Below are positions 45,098 through 52,713 of a stretch of DNA of 64,000 nucleotides, piece after piece. Made by a program: the position numbers and the translations under genes. The stretch is from positions 108,820 through 172,819 of the forward strand of contig NZ_JAFCLS010000017.1 in assembly GCF_018131075.1 (NCBI RefSeq). Reading direction: 5' to 3'. Position 1 is the first letter of the stretch. Each line of letters begins with the position of its first letter. The notes under the pieces were generated by a model. The model did no database searches and was not told the DNA's origin. It was given only the letters and a program-made list of their open reading frames with translations. This stretch comes from Bradyrhizobium sp. JYMT SZCCT0428. Lineage in GTDB: Bacteria; Pseudomonadota; Alphaproteobacteria; Rhizobiales; Xanthobacteraceae.

Positions 45098-47212
45098 CTA
45101 CGCCGACAGCACGGCCCGCAACTCCGCGGCCAGCAGGCGCGGAACGGGGTCGCCGGGACACTCCGCGGCCAGGTCCTCAAACAATTGCGCCGCGCCAGTC
45201 TTATCGCCTTCGATCAACCGATACGCCGCAATGTATCGTTCGCGCCAATCCGCCGAGGCCTCCGGCGGCCAGGGTTCAAAAACCTCGACGGGCACATCAA
45301 GGCCGCGCAGTGACGCGACACCGAGCGGCCTGAACAGGGTCGTCGTGCAGCGCGCGGCCGCGAATGGGCCGACGCAGATGGTCGATCCATAGCGCTTGTT
45401 GAGCGCCTCCAGGCGCGCCGCCGAATTGATGGAATCGCCGTGGGCCGTGTAGTCGAGCTTTGACCTGATCCCGATATCGCCGACAATGGCTTCACCGGTT
45501 TCGATACCGATACGCGTGCGGCCAAAGCCGATGTGAGACGGTTCGTTCCGTGACTGGAATTCCTTCGCCCATATCCGGATCTCCTCGGCGCAGTCGAGCG
45601 AGCGCTGCGGATGATCCTTGAGATCGAGCGGCGCGTTGAAGAACGCGTGGACGGAGTCGCCGACGATCTTGTCGACCATCCCGCCATGCTTCATCACGAT
45701 GGCCGCCATCCCTTCAATATATTCGTCCAGCACGGCGACAAGCTGTTCGGGTCCCGCGCGATGCGTCATCGCGGTAAAGTCCTCGATGTCGGTCCACAGC
45801 GCGGTGATCTCGCGCTTCTCACCGCTCAACTTGAGGAGGCCCGGATTTTCGGCGATCCGCTTCACAACCGCAGGCGCCAGGTGCTGCTCGAAGCGGCTCC
45901 GGATGCGTGCTTCACGACGGGCCACCAGCGCGTAAGAGCTGACGGAGGATGTCATGAAGACGAACAGGCCTCCAATTGACGGCATCATGGGATCGATCAG
46001 CCGATCCCCGACCAGAGACGCGAGGATCGCCCCCGACCAGAGAGCCGCCAAAGCGGTCAGGCCGACAAAGGCACCCAACACCGGCGACAAAGCGGACGCC
46101 GCGACCACGGCTATCAATCCCATCATCAGGGTCAAAGCAAAGCCCAGCGGGACCGCTTGTGGCGCCCGGCCAGCGTAAATCTGCTGGATGGCATCGGCCT
46201 GAATCTCGACCGACGGGACAAGCGGATCAGTTGCCGTTTCGCGCAATCCGCCAAGCTCTGGCGCCGACCCGCCGATTAGTACGATAGCTCCGGCAAGCCG
46301 CGTGCGTTGCATGGCGTTATTGTTGACGACGTCAGCAGCCGAGATCGTGCGTGCCTCCCGTTTGCGGATATCGGCGCCGGCCAATCGCAACAGGCCGTCG
46401 GCGGGCAGCGGCACCTGGAGATCGCCGACGATGATCCGCTGCGGATTGGCATCGACGGAATAGGCCGGAGAGCGCTCAAACAGCCGGATCGCTTCCAGCG
46501 CCAGGCCCGGCCGCATCGCTTCGCCGGCGCCGACGAGGAGCGGCACGCGCCTGATCCTGCCATCTGGGTCTCCGGGCAACGAAAGCGCGCCAAGCCCTTT
46601 CGCCGCGTCGACCAGCGGCGACACCGGCCCGAGGCCGCCGGTCATGCGCCAGAGACCATCCAGCACGACCGGGCGGCGTGCGAGAACCGGTACCCCTGGA
46701 ACGGCGTCGGCCTTGTCGGCATCGAGAACGAATCCGAGCGCCACCGGAACGCTCTTCATCGCCGCGGCGAGATGCTTGTCACCGTCGAGAAGACCGCCGG
46801 CGAGCGCGCTGATGTCCTGATTGCCGGTGAGAGAGCCGAGCTGTCGTGCCAACGCGGCTGGCGAGCGGGTATCCACCTGCGTAAAGAGGACATCGATTCC
46901 AACGACGGCCGGCTTGCCGCTGGCCACCGCCTCGACGAGGCGCGCCATCGTCTCCCGCGGCCACGGCCACGGCCCCAAATCGTCGAGCGTACGCCGGTCG
47001 ATGTCGACAACGACGACCGGAACGCCGCTAGCCGTCTCATGCGGCTTCGATCGGCGGATCTGCCGGTCAGCCGCAAGCACCACGTCGAATGCCCGTTCAC
47101 GAGATACGTTCCGCCATTCCCTCGGCATCAACAATATGGCGGCGAGGAACAGCGCGAGCGCTAGAAGTCCGGCAATCAGGCCTGAATGAGTCTTGCCCAG
47201 CTGGCTAAGCAT
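45098..47212 (-). CDS. CHASE2-domain adenylate/guanylate cyclase
   Basis: This membrane-bound class III nucleotide cyclase has about 704 residues. After an N-terminal membrane segment (SGLIAGLLALALFLAAILLM) comes a periplasmic CHASE2 sensor (~30-325). Three membrane helices follow (~350-430), then the catalytic domain. Both metal aspartates are present (TDIEDF, Asp475; VGDSVHAFF, Asp519), with a lysine in VDKIVGD and the motif DYTAHGDSINSAARLEAL. These residues favour cAMP as product. The start at 47212 overlaps the Crp stop by 8 bases; the open frame further upstream is the Crp gene read out of phase. It is the probable source of the nucleotide sensed by the Crp protein and the patatin. Confidence 0.9.
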   Translation of the reverse strand: MLSQLGKTHSGLIAGLLALALFLAAILLMPREWRNVSRERAFDVVLAADRQIRRSKPHETASGVPVVVVDIDRRTLDDLGPWPWPRETMARLVEAVASGKPAVVGIDVLFTQVDTRSPAALARQLGSLTGNQDISALAGGLLDGDKHLAAAMKSVPVALGFVLDADKADAVPGVPVLARRPVVLDGLWRMTGGLGPVSPLVDAAKGLGALSLPGDPDGRIRRVPLLVGAGEAMRPGLALEAIRLFERSPAYSVDANPQRIIVGDLQVPLPADGLLRLAGADIRKREARTISAADVVNNNAMQRTRLAGAIVLIGGSAPELGGLRETATDPLVPSVEIQADAIQQIYAGRAPQAVPLGFALTLMMGLIAVVAASALSPVLGAFVGLTALAALWSGAILASLVGDRLIDPMMPSIGGLFVFMTSSVSSYALVARREARIRSRFEQHLAPAVVKRIAENPGLLKLSGEKREITALWTDIEDFTAMTHRAGPEQLVAVLDEYIEGMAAIVMKHGGMVDKIVGDSVHAFFNAPLDLKDHPQRSLDCAEEIRIWAKEFQSRNEPSHIGFGRTRIGIETGEAIVGDIGIRSKLDYTAHGDSINSAARLEALNKRYGSTICVGPFAAARCTTTLFRPLGVASLRGLDVPVEVFEPWPPEASADWRERYIAAYRLIEGDKTGAAQLFEDLAAECPGDPVPRLLAAELRAVLSA

Positions 47213-47903
47213 GAGACCCGTCAACTTCGGCGAGCTTGAGCGGATCGCAGAAGATTCGGTCCAGCGTGCGGCCAATGGCGCCGACTTCCTCCAGCTTGCC
47301 CAGTGCCTCGTTGATCTTGGGACGACTGGCGCCGAGCAGCAGGGCGAGTTCGCCCTGTGACATGCCGAGATCGAGCGGCAGCCGCTTTCCCGGCACGGGC
47401 TTGCGGTCGCCAATCGCGACCAGGAAGAAGCGCGCCAGCCGGACATGCATCGGATGCAGCGCGATCGATTCAAGTTGTCCGCTGGTGTCCCGCAGCCGGC
47501 TGCAGAGAAACGAAATCAGCCGCTCGGACAGCACCGGCCGCGCGGTCCAAAGCTTGCGAAAATCCTCCTTGTCGAGCCGGTAGGTCGTCACCGCCGTAAG
47601 GGCGGTGGCATCGGCGCTCCTTGTGCCGCCATCAAGCGCCGCAATTTCACCGAGCAATTCGCCCGCTGTCGCATGCCGAAAGCTCAATTCGCGACCATCC
47701 TCGGTGGCGATCGCCAGTCGCACACGCCCTTCCGCGACGAGGTAAAGGCCTGTCGCGCGCTCGCCGCGGGTAAACAGCGCCTGTCCCTTTTTGAATTTGG
47801 CCTCGCGAAAGGACGGAATGCAGGCCTCGATATCCTCGACAGCCAGACCCTTGAAGAGTTCGGTTTTCGACAGAAGAGAAACGAGAGTATCTTTGCTGGA
47901 CAT
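47205..47903 (-). CDS. Crp/Fnr family transcriptional regulator
   Basis: A regulator of 232 residues with an N-terminal cyclic-nucleotide domain. The cassette GELLGEIAALDGGTRSADATAL keeps the Glu and Arg-Ser of cAMP-binding pockets. The C-terminal winged helix reads LDLGMSQGELALLLGASRPKINEALGKLEEVGAI. No FNR-type cysteine cluster is seen. It is translationally coupled to the cyclase gene by an 8-base overlap, so ligand producer and sensor are made together. The likely targets are the export operon and the patatin gene. Confidence 0.92.
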   Translation of the reverse strand: MSSKDTLVSLLSKTELFKGLAVEDIEACIPSFREAKFKKGQALFTRGERATGLYLVAEGRVRLAIATEDGRELSFRHATAGELLGEIAALDGGTRSADATALTAVTTYRLDKEDFRKLWTARPVLSERLISFLCSRLRDTSGQLESIALHPMHVRLARFFLVAIGDRKPVPGKRLPLDLGMSQGELALLLGASRPKINEALGKLEEVGAIGRTLDRIFCDPLKLAEVDGSHA

Positions 47904-48023
47904 TTGCCGCCTGAATGAAAGGCCTCGGTTTGCAATGATTGACGTCAGACCGGAAAATCTCTCCGCGTCCTCAGGATCTCCGTCGTGAAGTTTTCCGGCA
48001 TGCCGCGCGAAATTGATCAGAAG

Positions 48024-48671
48024 CTAACTAACGCTGTCCAAAGCGCCGCGAATCCGCTCGGTGCCCCACTTGGAGGCCGCGGAGGGTTTCGAACCCGGAG
48101 TAGCCAGGTTTGTCCCCTCTCCTGCCTGTAGCACGACCTCGCTCCCGCCTCCGGAAACGGTGACCGTGCCGTGATCGACAAACACGCCAAAAACGCCGTT
48201 GCTCGGCCCGGCAAAGAATTTCGTGCCGCGGACGGCAATGAGTCCGTAGGAACTCCTGATCTTCATTGCGACGGGCCGGCTCCCGCTCGGCCGGTCAAAA
48301 AGCATCGGACCAGACTGCAGCGAGATTTCGCCCCCGGTCGTCGAAAGAAACTGGTCAATGACCAGTTGCGCCTTTTCGCCGAGCTTGATCGTCGTGTCCT
48401 CGCCCATCAACATCGTCAGCCGGGAGGATGGCCCCGTCCCGACGCGATCACCGACAAAAAGTGAGGATGCTTTCTGCAAAGGCCGCTGCTGGCTGCTCGT
48501 ATCGACAAACGCTTCGCCCTTGATCTCTTCAACGCGGCCGGCAGGATCGGCGGCGCGTACTGGCGAACTGAGGGCTGCTGACGCAAGCAGCGTGCCGACG
48601 AAGCCCAAGGCCTCTCGTCGATCGAGCGGATGCCCGCAATAGCGCCGCGATCCCGGAATCATGAAGCGCAT
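48024..48671 (-). CDS. FecR-domain secreted protein
   Basis: This product has about 215 residues. The N-terminus is basic and then hydrophobic (LGFVGTLLASAALSSPVRA), a signal peptide. The body is a FecR domain: GRVEEIKGEAFVD, SSLFVGDRVGTGPSSRLTMLMGEDTTIKLGEKAQLVID, and RSSYGLIAVRGTKFFAGPSNGVFGVFVDHGTVTV. There is no sigma factor nearby, so this is a free periplasmic FecR protein of the type often found beside CHASE2 cyclases. The start may be 48671 or the next ATG at 48662. It shares strand with the Crp-cyclase pair, with 120 bases between. Confidence 0.85.
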   Translation of the reverse strand: MRFMIPGSRRYCGHPLDRREALGFVGTLLASAALSSPVRAADPAGRVEEIKGEAFVDTSSQQRPLQKASSLFVGDRVGTGPSSRLTMLMGEDTTIKLGEKAQLVIDQFLSTTGGEISLQSGPMLFDRPSGSRPVAMKIRSSYGLIAVRGTKFFAGPSNGVFGVFVDHGTVTVSGGGSEVVLQAGEGTNLATPGSKPSAASKWGTERIRGALDSVS

Positions 48672-49157
48672 CGTACAACCCGCTGTATTAGGGAAATTGA
48701 TGCTAGCGGAGCTACCAAGTGCAGGCAACCGGAAGCAAACGTCTCCGGGATGCGGGCAGAACTCAGCTGCCGGTCAACGCGACGGCCAATTGTAAACCAA
48801 ATGGATGACACGTGGTCACGGATCATATTCCAAGGCCCGCGTCGCGCATTTAGATGCTGCCTTGATCCATCGCTGCGACAAATTGCAGCGACGACCTCTC
48901 CAACTCTGAAGCTCTGCCACCTGCATGCGGGCGCAGCGAAGCGAAATAGCCGCGAAGCTCGTAATTGCCAACCTGCCAGCACTATATTTCTCCAATATAA
49001 TTCTTCATTTTCAATATGTTAGATAAAAATATAGTACTCGAATTTCGCTGCTTTGAGCTGTTCCGTACGGAACAGCGCGGCAAAGCGTGGTTCTCTATTC
49101 TTCAAAATCGACCCGAGAGAAGCGATAGCCGCGTCCTCTCGACCAGATGGAGAAGTC
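48672..49157. other. Divergent intergenic region, AT-rich at its right end
   Basis: About 490 bases separate the FecR gene from the small gene at 49158. The stretch from about 48970 to 49040 is clearly AT-rich. It contains the inverted pair ACTATATTT (near 48979) and AAATATAGT (near 49028), then the 20-base palindrome at 49057. No coding frame is convincing. Confidence 0.45.
49057..49076. promoter_or_regulatory. Perfect 20-base palindrome upstream of the small gene
   Basis: GCTGTTCCGT (49057-49066) is followed at once by its exact complement ACGGAACAGC (49067-49076). It lies about 80 bases before the start at 49158, within a likely promoter region. It may be an operator or, as RNA, a hairpin. 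Confidence 0.55.
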
Positions 49158-49316
49158 ATGACCACCCGGCCCAACAACACCCACAGCCAACTCGGCGACA
49201 ACGAACCCAATGCCGTCGTCGGCGGTCACCGCAAGTTTCACTATAGAACGATGAACGGCCACACCTATGCCATCGGCTACGTCAACGGCCGCACCCTGAT
49301 GGTGAGGGTCGACTGA
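49158..49316 (+). CDS. 52-residue peptide, uncharacterised, possible second export substrate
   Basis: The frame starts MTTRPNNTHSQLGDNEP, reads AVVGGHRKFHYRTMNGHTY through the middle and ends GRTLMVRVD. A GGAG ribosome site lies seven bases upstream and a strong terminator follows at 49395, so this is a complete small transcription unit. A Gly-Gly pair preceded by Val-Val at residues 22-23 loosely recalls a cleavage site, but the preceding region lacks the ELxxVxGG pattern. It has no hydrophobic segment and no cysteine. Function unknown. Confidence 0.6.
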   Translation: MTTRPNNTHSQLGDNEPNAVVGGHRKFHYRTMNGHTYAIGYVNGRTLMVRVD

Positions 49317-49394
49317 TTAGCCAGCCGAGGGTATGGCCGTCATCATCACCGTATTCTTGCAGGTTGATGGTTCGCTTGATGCGGACGAAAGAGG

Positions 49395-49424
49395 ATGGGA
49401 CAGCAATTCGCTGTCCCATTCTTT
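49395..49424 (+). terminator. Rho-independent terminator after the 52-residue gene
   Basis: ATGGGACAGC (49395-49404) pairs perfectly with GCTGTCCCAT (49410-49419) around a 5-base loop and continues into TCTTT. It fits the end of the small + strand gene. Confidence 0.8.
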
Positions 49425-49535
49425 GCGCTGTTTGATGGACGCTTTCAGCGACGTCTTCCGCGGCACCTCAGCGATCTCGACGATGCCGCCTCGGCAGCTT
49501 GGGCGTCGAGCCCCTCCGAGTGATGTCGCGAACCG

Positions 49536-50950
49536 TCATGCGCGTTCAAGCAAGGCGGCGAGACGCGGATCGCTGTACTTGCTGGCGACTCCAGCGCGGC
49601 GCAGGTCCTCTGCGTACATCTCCAGCAAGGCACGGATGACGGCAGAGTGCTTTGGCGCCACGTTGGTCGTTTGCTTCTGATCGGAGCGCAGATCATAGAG
49701 TTCGACCGGCTCGCTCGGAGTGGCGTAAAGCAGCGACCAGTCTTTCGTGGTGATGGTGACAGGTTGCCATTCGACCACCGTCCGCATCAGGTCGTCGACC
49801 ACTTCGACGGTCTCGCCGGGATTGGCGAGCGGCAGAGCCGTCAGCACGTGATCACGCCCTTCGAAGGGCTGACCGCGGACGGCGGGAAGCAGCGGAGCCC
49901 CTGCATCTCCGCCTGGCGCGGCAGGCCGACCATGTCGCAGATCGTGGGAGCCAGATCGAGCGCGCAGGTCAGCTTGCTGGTTCGTCCCGGCTTTGCGCCC
50001 GGCACGTGGATCAACAGCGGCACCTTGGCGATCTCCTCGTAGAGCGGCGAACGCATCCATGTCGCTTCGCCGGGCGCCCTGCGGACCATCTTGCCCATCA
50101 GCCCGTGTTCTCCCAGCAGGAAGCCGTGGTCCGAGACGAAGATAATGGCGGTGGAGTCCTCGATGCCGAGATAGACGAGTTGGTCGAGCAGATGCCCGAT
50201 CCAGCGATCGACCAGTTCGAGCTCGCCGCTATAGAGCGCGCGCGCCACCGCGATGTCGCGATCCGTCATGCCGTGCTTCTTGCAGTCGCCATAGGGCGGG
50301 TGCACGCGCTCGCCGGCATAGTCGGGAAGATAGTGTCTGACGTAATAGGCCGGCGGGTCCCATGGCTCATGCGGATCCCAGGTGTCGACCAGCGCAAAGA
50401 ACTTATCCTGGTAGATTTCCTCCAGGCACTTGGCTGCCTGCACCATGGTGATCGGTGCCGGGCAATCCATTTCGCCGGTGCGGGGATCGGGCTTCACCTT
50501 GCCGGTGATCGGCCATTGCGGGAGCTTGCCTTCGCCCTGGCGCTTGGTCTTGTTGGGCGCGGTGTAGGAGCTGTAATGCGGCGTTCCCAGGAGCTGGGAT
50601 TTCATGTCGTAGAAGAAGTTGAAGCCGCGATCATATGAATAGCCGTTGACCTGGTAGAACGGCGTGTCCACCACGCCGAGCGTCGTGTAACCCGCTTCGG
50701 TCAACGAGGTTGCAATCGAGCGATCCGCGCGCGGCAGCGCACCCCAGCCGACGCCGGCAAAGGCAGGCTTGCCGGTGAGATAGTCGTAGCGCGCAGGCAC
50801 TGTCGGGAAGCTCGACGCATAATAGCGATCGAAGACCATCGAGCGCGCGGCGAGCCGATCGAGATTGGGAGTTCGGACGTGGCCCCCATTGTAGCCGAGC
50901 ATATCCCAGCGGACAGTGTCGGACACGATCATCAAAATGCGTTCCACCAC
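49536..50950 (-). pseudogene. Sulfatase-like hydrolase, frameshifted, with threonine at the formylglycine position
   Basis: The alkaline-phosphatase-superfamily fold begins VERILMIVSDTVRWDMLGYNG with a metal aspartate. The usual C/S-x-P-x-R nucleophile site reads TVPAR (Thr codon at 50801-50803), and the metal DH lies in FVSDHGFLLGEHG. The frame breaks in the CCCC run at 49898-49901: one more base restores QAEMQG followed by APLLPAV, and the corrected frame runs to 49536 with the normal C-terminus (PVELYDLRSDQKQTTNVA). The total length is one base short. The GTG start at 50950 has GGGAGG upstream. Whether the break is real or an error is open. Substrate unknown. Confidence 0.8.
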
Positions 50951-50970
50951 GGCAAACCTCCCTATCTGTG

Positions 50971-51028
50971 CTGTTTTACAGTAATATATCACATAGCACA
51001 TGATGGTGGTCAACTGTAATATGTCACA
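50971..51028. promoter_or_regulatory. Palindrome and direct repeats between sulfatase-like and GntR genes
   Basis: CTGTTTTACAG (50971-50981) is a palindrome. The 13-mers GTAATATATCACA (50981-50993) and GTAATATGTCACA (51016-51028) are direct repeats with one mismatch, 35 bases apart. All lie between the divergent genes, so the GntR protein is the likely binder. Confidence 0.5.
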
Positions 51029-51069
51029 CGTTACATTTACTCATCCGCGCGTTTCGGGTAGTGACAGCC

Positions 51070-51756
51070 ATGGATCTTCGACAAATCGGTGCATCGAACC
51101 TGGTGTCCGGGCCCAGCCTGCGGGAGCAAGCGAGGCAGGTGATCCGCGGACTGATCATCACGGGACAGATGCAACCCGATCAGCTCTATTCCGTCCCGCG
51201 TCTCGCGATCGATCTCGGCGTCTCGGCGACGCCCGTACGCGAAGCTCTGCTCGATCTCGCGCGCGAAGGCCTGCTTGAGCCCGTGCGAAATCGCGGGTTC
51301 CGCGTGGTCTCGCTGTCGCCTGGCGAACTCAACGATATCTTCGCGATCCGCGTGCTGCTGGAAGTGCCTGTTGTCGCCGAGATCGCGCGGGCCCGCCTCA
51401 CGCCCGCGCAGACCGAGCAACTGCGCGATCTTGCCGAAGCCACGAAACGCGCCGCCGATGACGGCAATCTCATTGAGTTCCTGGAGACCGATCGCCAATT
51501 CCACATTGGCCTCGTCGCCACACTCGGTAACAAGCCCCTCGCCGACCTGGTCGAGACGCTACGTGATCGCGTTCGGCTTCACGGCTTCAAGAATGGATCG
51601 ACCCGGGAGCATATCGCGCAGTCGGCCAGCGAGCATTTCCAGTTGCTCGACGCGCTGTCAAAGCAGGATGAGGCCGCCGCTGTCGCGGTGATGCGCCGCC
51701 ACCTCGAACGTTCGCGGCATGTCTGGGGCGAAGGCGATCGCAAGCCGCACACCTGA
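51070..51756 (+). CDS. GntR family regulator, FCD subfamily
   Basis: A regulator of 228 residues. The winged helix reads REQARQVIRGLIITGQMQPDQLYSVPRLAIDLGVSATPVREALLDLAREGLLEPVRNRGFRVV. The FCD domain contains ETDRQFHIGLVATLGN and SASEHFQLLDALSKQDEAAAVAVMRRHLE. ATG at 51070 is chosen; a GTG three codons upstream is possible. It is divergent from the sulfatase-like gene, its probable target, and convergent with the Lrp gene 3 bases away. Confidence 0.9.
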   Translation: MDLRQIGASNLVSGPSLREQARQVIRGLIITGQMQPDQLYSVPRLAIDLGVSATPVREALLDLAREGLLEPVRNRGFRVVSLSPGELNDIFAIRVLLEVPVVAEIARARLTPAQTEQLRDLAEATKRAADDGNLIEFLETDRQFHIGLVATLGNKPLADLVETLRDRVRLHGFKNGSTREHIAQSASEHFQLLDALSKQDEAAAVAVMRRHLERSRHVWGEGDRKPHT

Positions 51757-51759
51757 GGA

Positions 51760-52245
51760 TCAGACCTGAATCGAGGTCAGCTTCTTGAGGCACCGCAGCG
51801 CGAATGACGATCGGCTGTGGCGGATACCCGGAATGCGATAGAGCTTTTCTCGCAGGAAGCGTTCGTAGCCGGCCGTACTCTCGACGGCGACCTTGACCAG
51901 ATAGTCATAATCTCCGGTGGTGAGATAGGCCTCGATCACTTCGGGCAAGCCAGCGAGCAATTCTCCGAACCGCTCCAGCACCTCCTCATCGTGACGGTCG
52001 AGCGTGATTTCGATGATCACTGTTTCCGGCAGACCGAGCTTCTCCTGATTGAGGAGCGCGACGTAACCGTCGATGTAACCCTGCTTCTCCAGCCGCTTGA
52101 GTCTGTTCCAGCATGGCGTCGTGGACAGCCCGACCTTGTCGGCCAGCTCCGCCGTCGTGAGCCGTGCATCGGCTTGCATCGCCCGCAGGATGCGCCGGTC
52201 GGTCTCGTCAAGGCGCAGAGAGTCCTTCCGCCGCGTCGCCTTCAT
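51760..52245 (-). CDS. Lrp/AsnC family transcriptional regulator
   Basis: The 161-residue regulator has the classical N-terminal helix-turn-helix (LDETDRRILRAMQADARLTTAELADKVGLSTTPCWNRLKRLEKQGYIDGYVALLN) and a C-terminal ligand domain of the RAM type (VIEAYLTTGDYDYLVKVAVE). It is divergent from the ACT-domain gene at 52381. It probably senses an amino acid and controls that neighbour or the peptide transporter. Confidence 0.93.
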   Translation of the reverse strand: MKATRRKDSLRLDETDRRILRAMQADARLTTAELADKVGLSTTPCWNRLKRLEKQGYIDGYVALLNQEKLGLPETVIIEITLDRHDEEVLERFGELLAGLPEVIEAYLTTGDYDYLVKVAVESTAGYERFLREKLYRIPGIRHSRSSFALRCLKKLTSIQV

Positions 52246-52380
52246 AACCGAGAACTCTATTCTGGGTATTTGTTAGTTTCCGAGGATATTTATACCGCTT
52301 GTTTGCCAATTTGCCAGGCAAAAGGAAGCCTCTTCTCACGAAATACGGATACAACTTCTCCAAATTTGAATGGGGACGCC

Positions 52381-52641
52381 GTGTTCATTCTGGAGCTGCA
52401 CGCAAGCGATCTACATGCCGCGCTCGGCCGCCTTCTCGACCAGGTGCGCGTGGCCGACCTTCATTTGGCGGCCGTCGATGCTCGTCAGGAAGCCGGCGAA
52501 TACAAGATCCAGGCTTCCATTGACGTCCGTGACCGCCAGGCCGTCGAAAGGCTCGCCCGCCGCGTCGGCGCGATCATCGGCGTTGCCGCGATCGAGGTGA
52601 GAGGCGGACGTCCGCACGCGATTTCAGCGGCCGCCCCATGA
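52381..52641 (+). CDS. Small ACT-domain-like protein
   Basis: An 86-residue frame starts at GTG 52381 with GGGGA upstream and reads FILELHASDLHAALGRLLDQVRVADLHLAAVDARQEAGEYKIQASIDV, ending RGGRPHAISAAAP. The pattern of alternating strands and helices and the opening L-R-V motif resemble the stand-alone ACT domains of acetolactate-synthase small subunits. It is divergent from the Lrp gene. It may be an amino-acid-sensing accessory protein. The GTG start is not certain because the frame is open far upstream. Confidence 0.6.
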   Translation: MFILELHASDLHAALGRLLDQVRVADLHLAAVDARQEAGEYKIQASIDVRDRQAVERLARRVGAIIGVAAIEVRGGRPHAISAAAP

Positions 52642-52713
52642 TCTCACGCGATCAGCCGCAATGGTCGCCGCAACAGCTTCCGACAGGTCCGCTAACCGCC
52701 CCTCGCGAGGCGG

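Noticed and set aside
49158..49316. Calling the 52-residue peptide a definite double-glycine bacteriocin precursor
   Set aside because: The region before VVGG lacks the ELxxVxGG pattern of C39-cleaved leaders, so it is listed only as an uncharacterised peptide.
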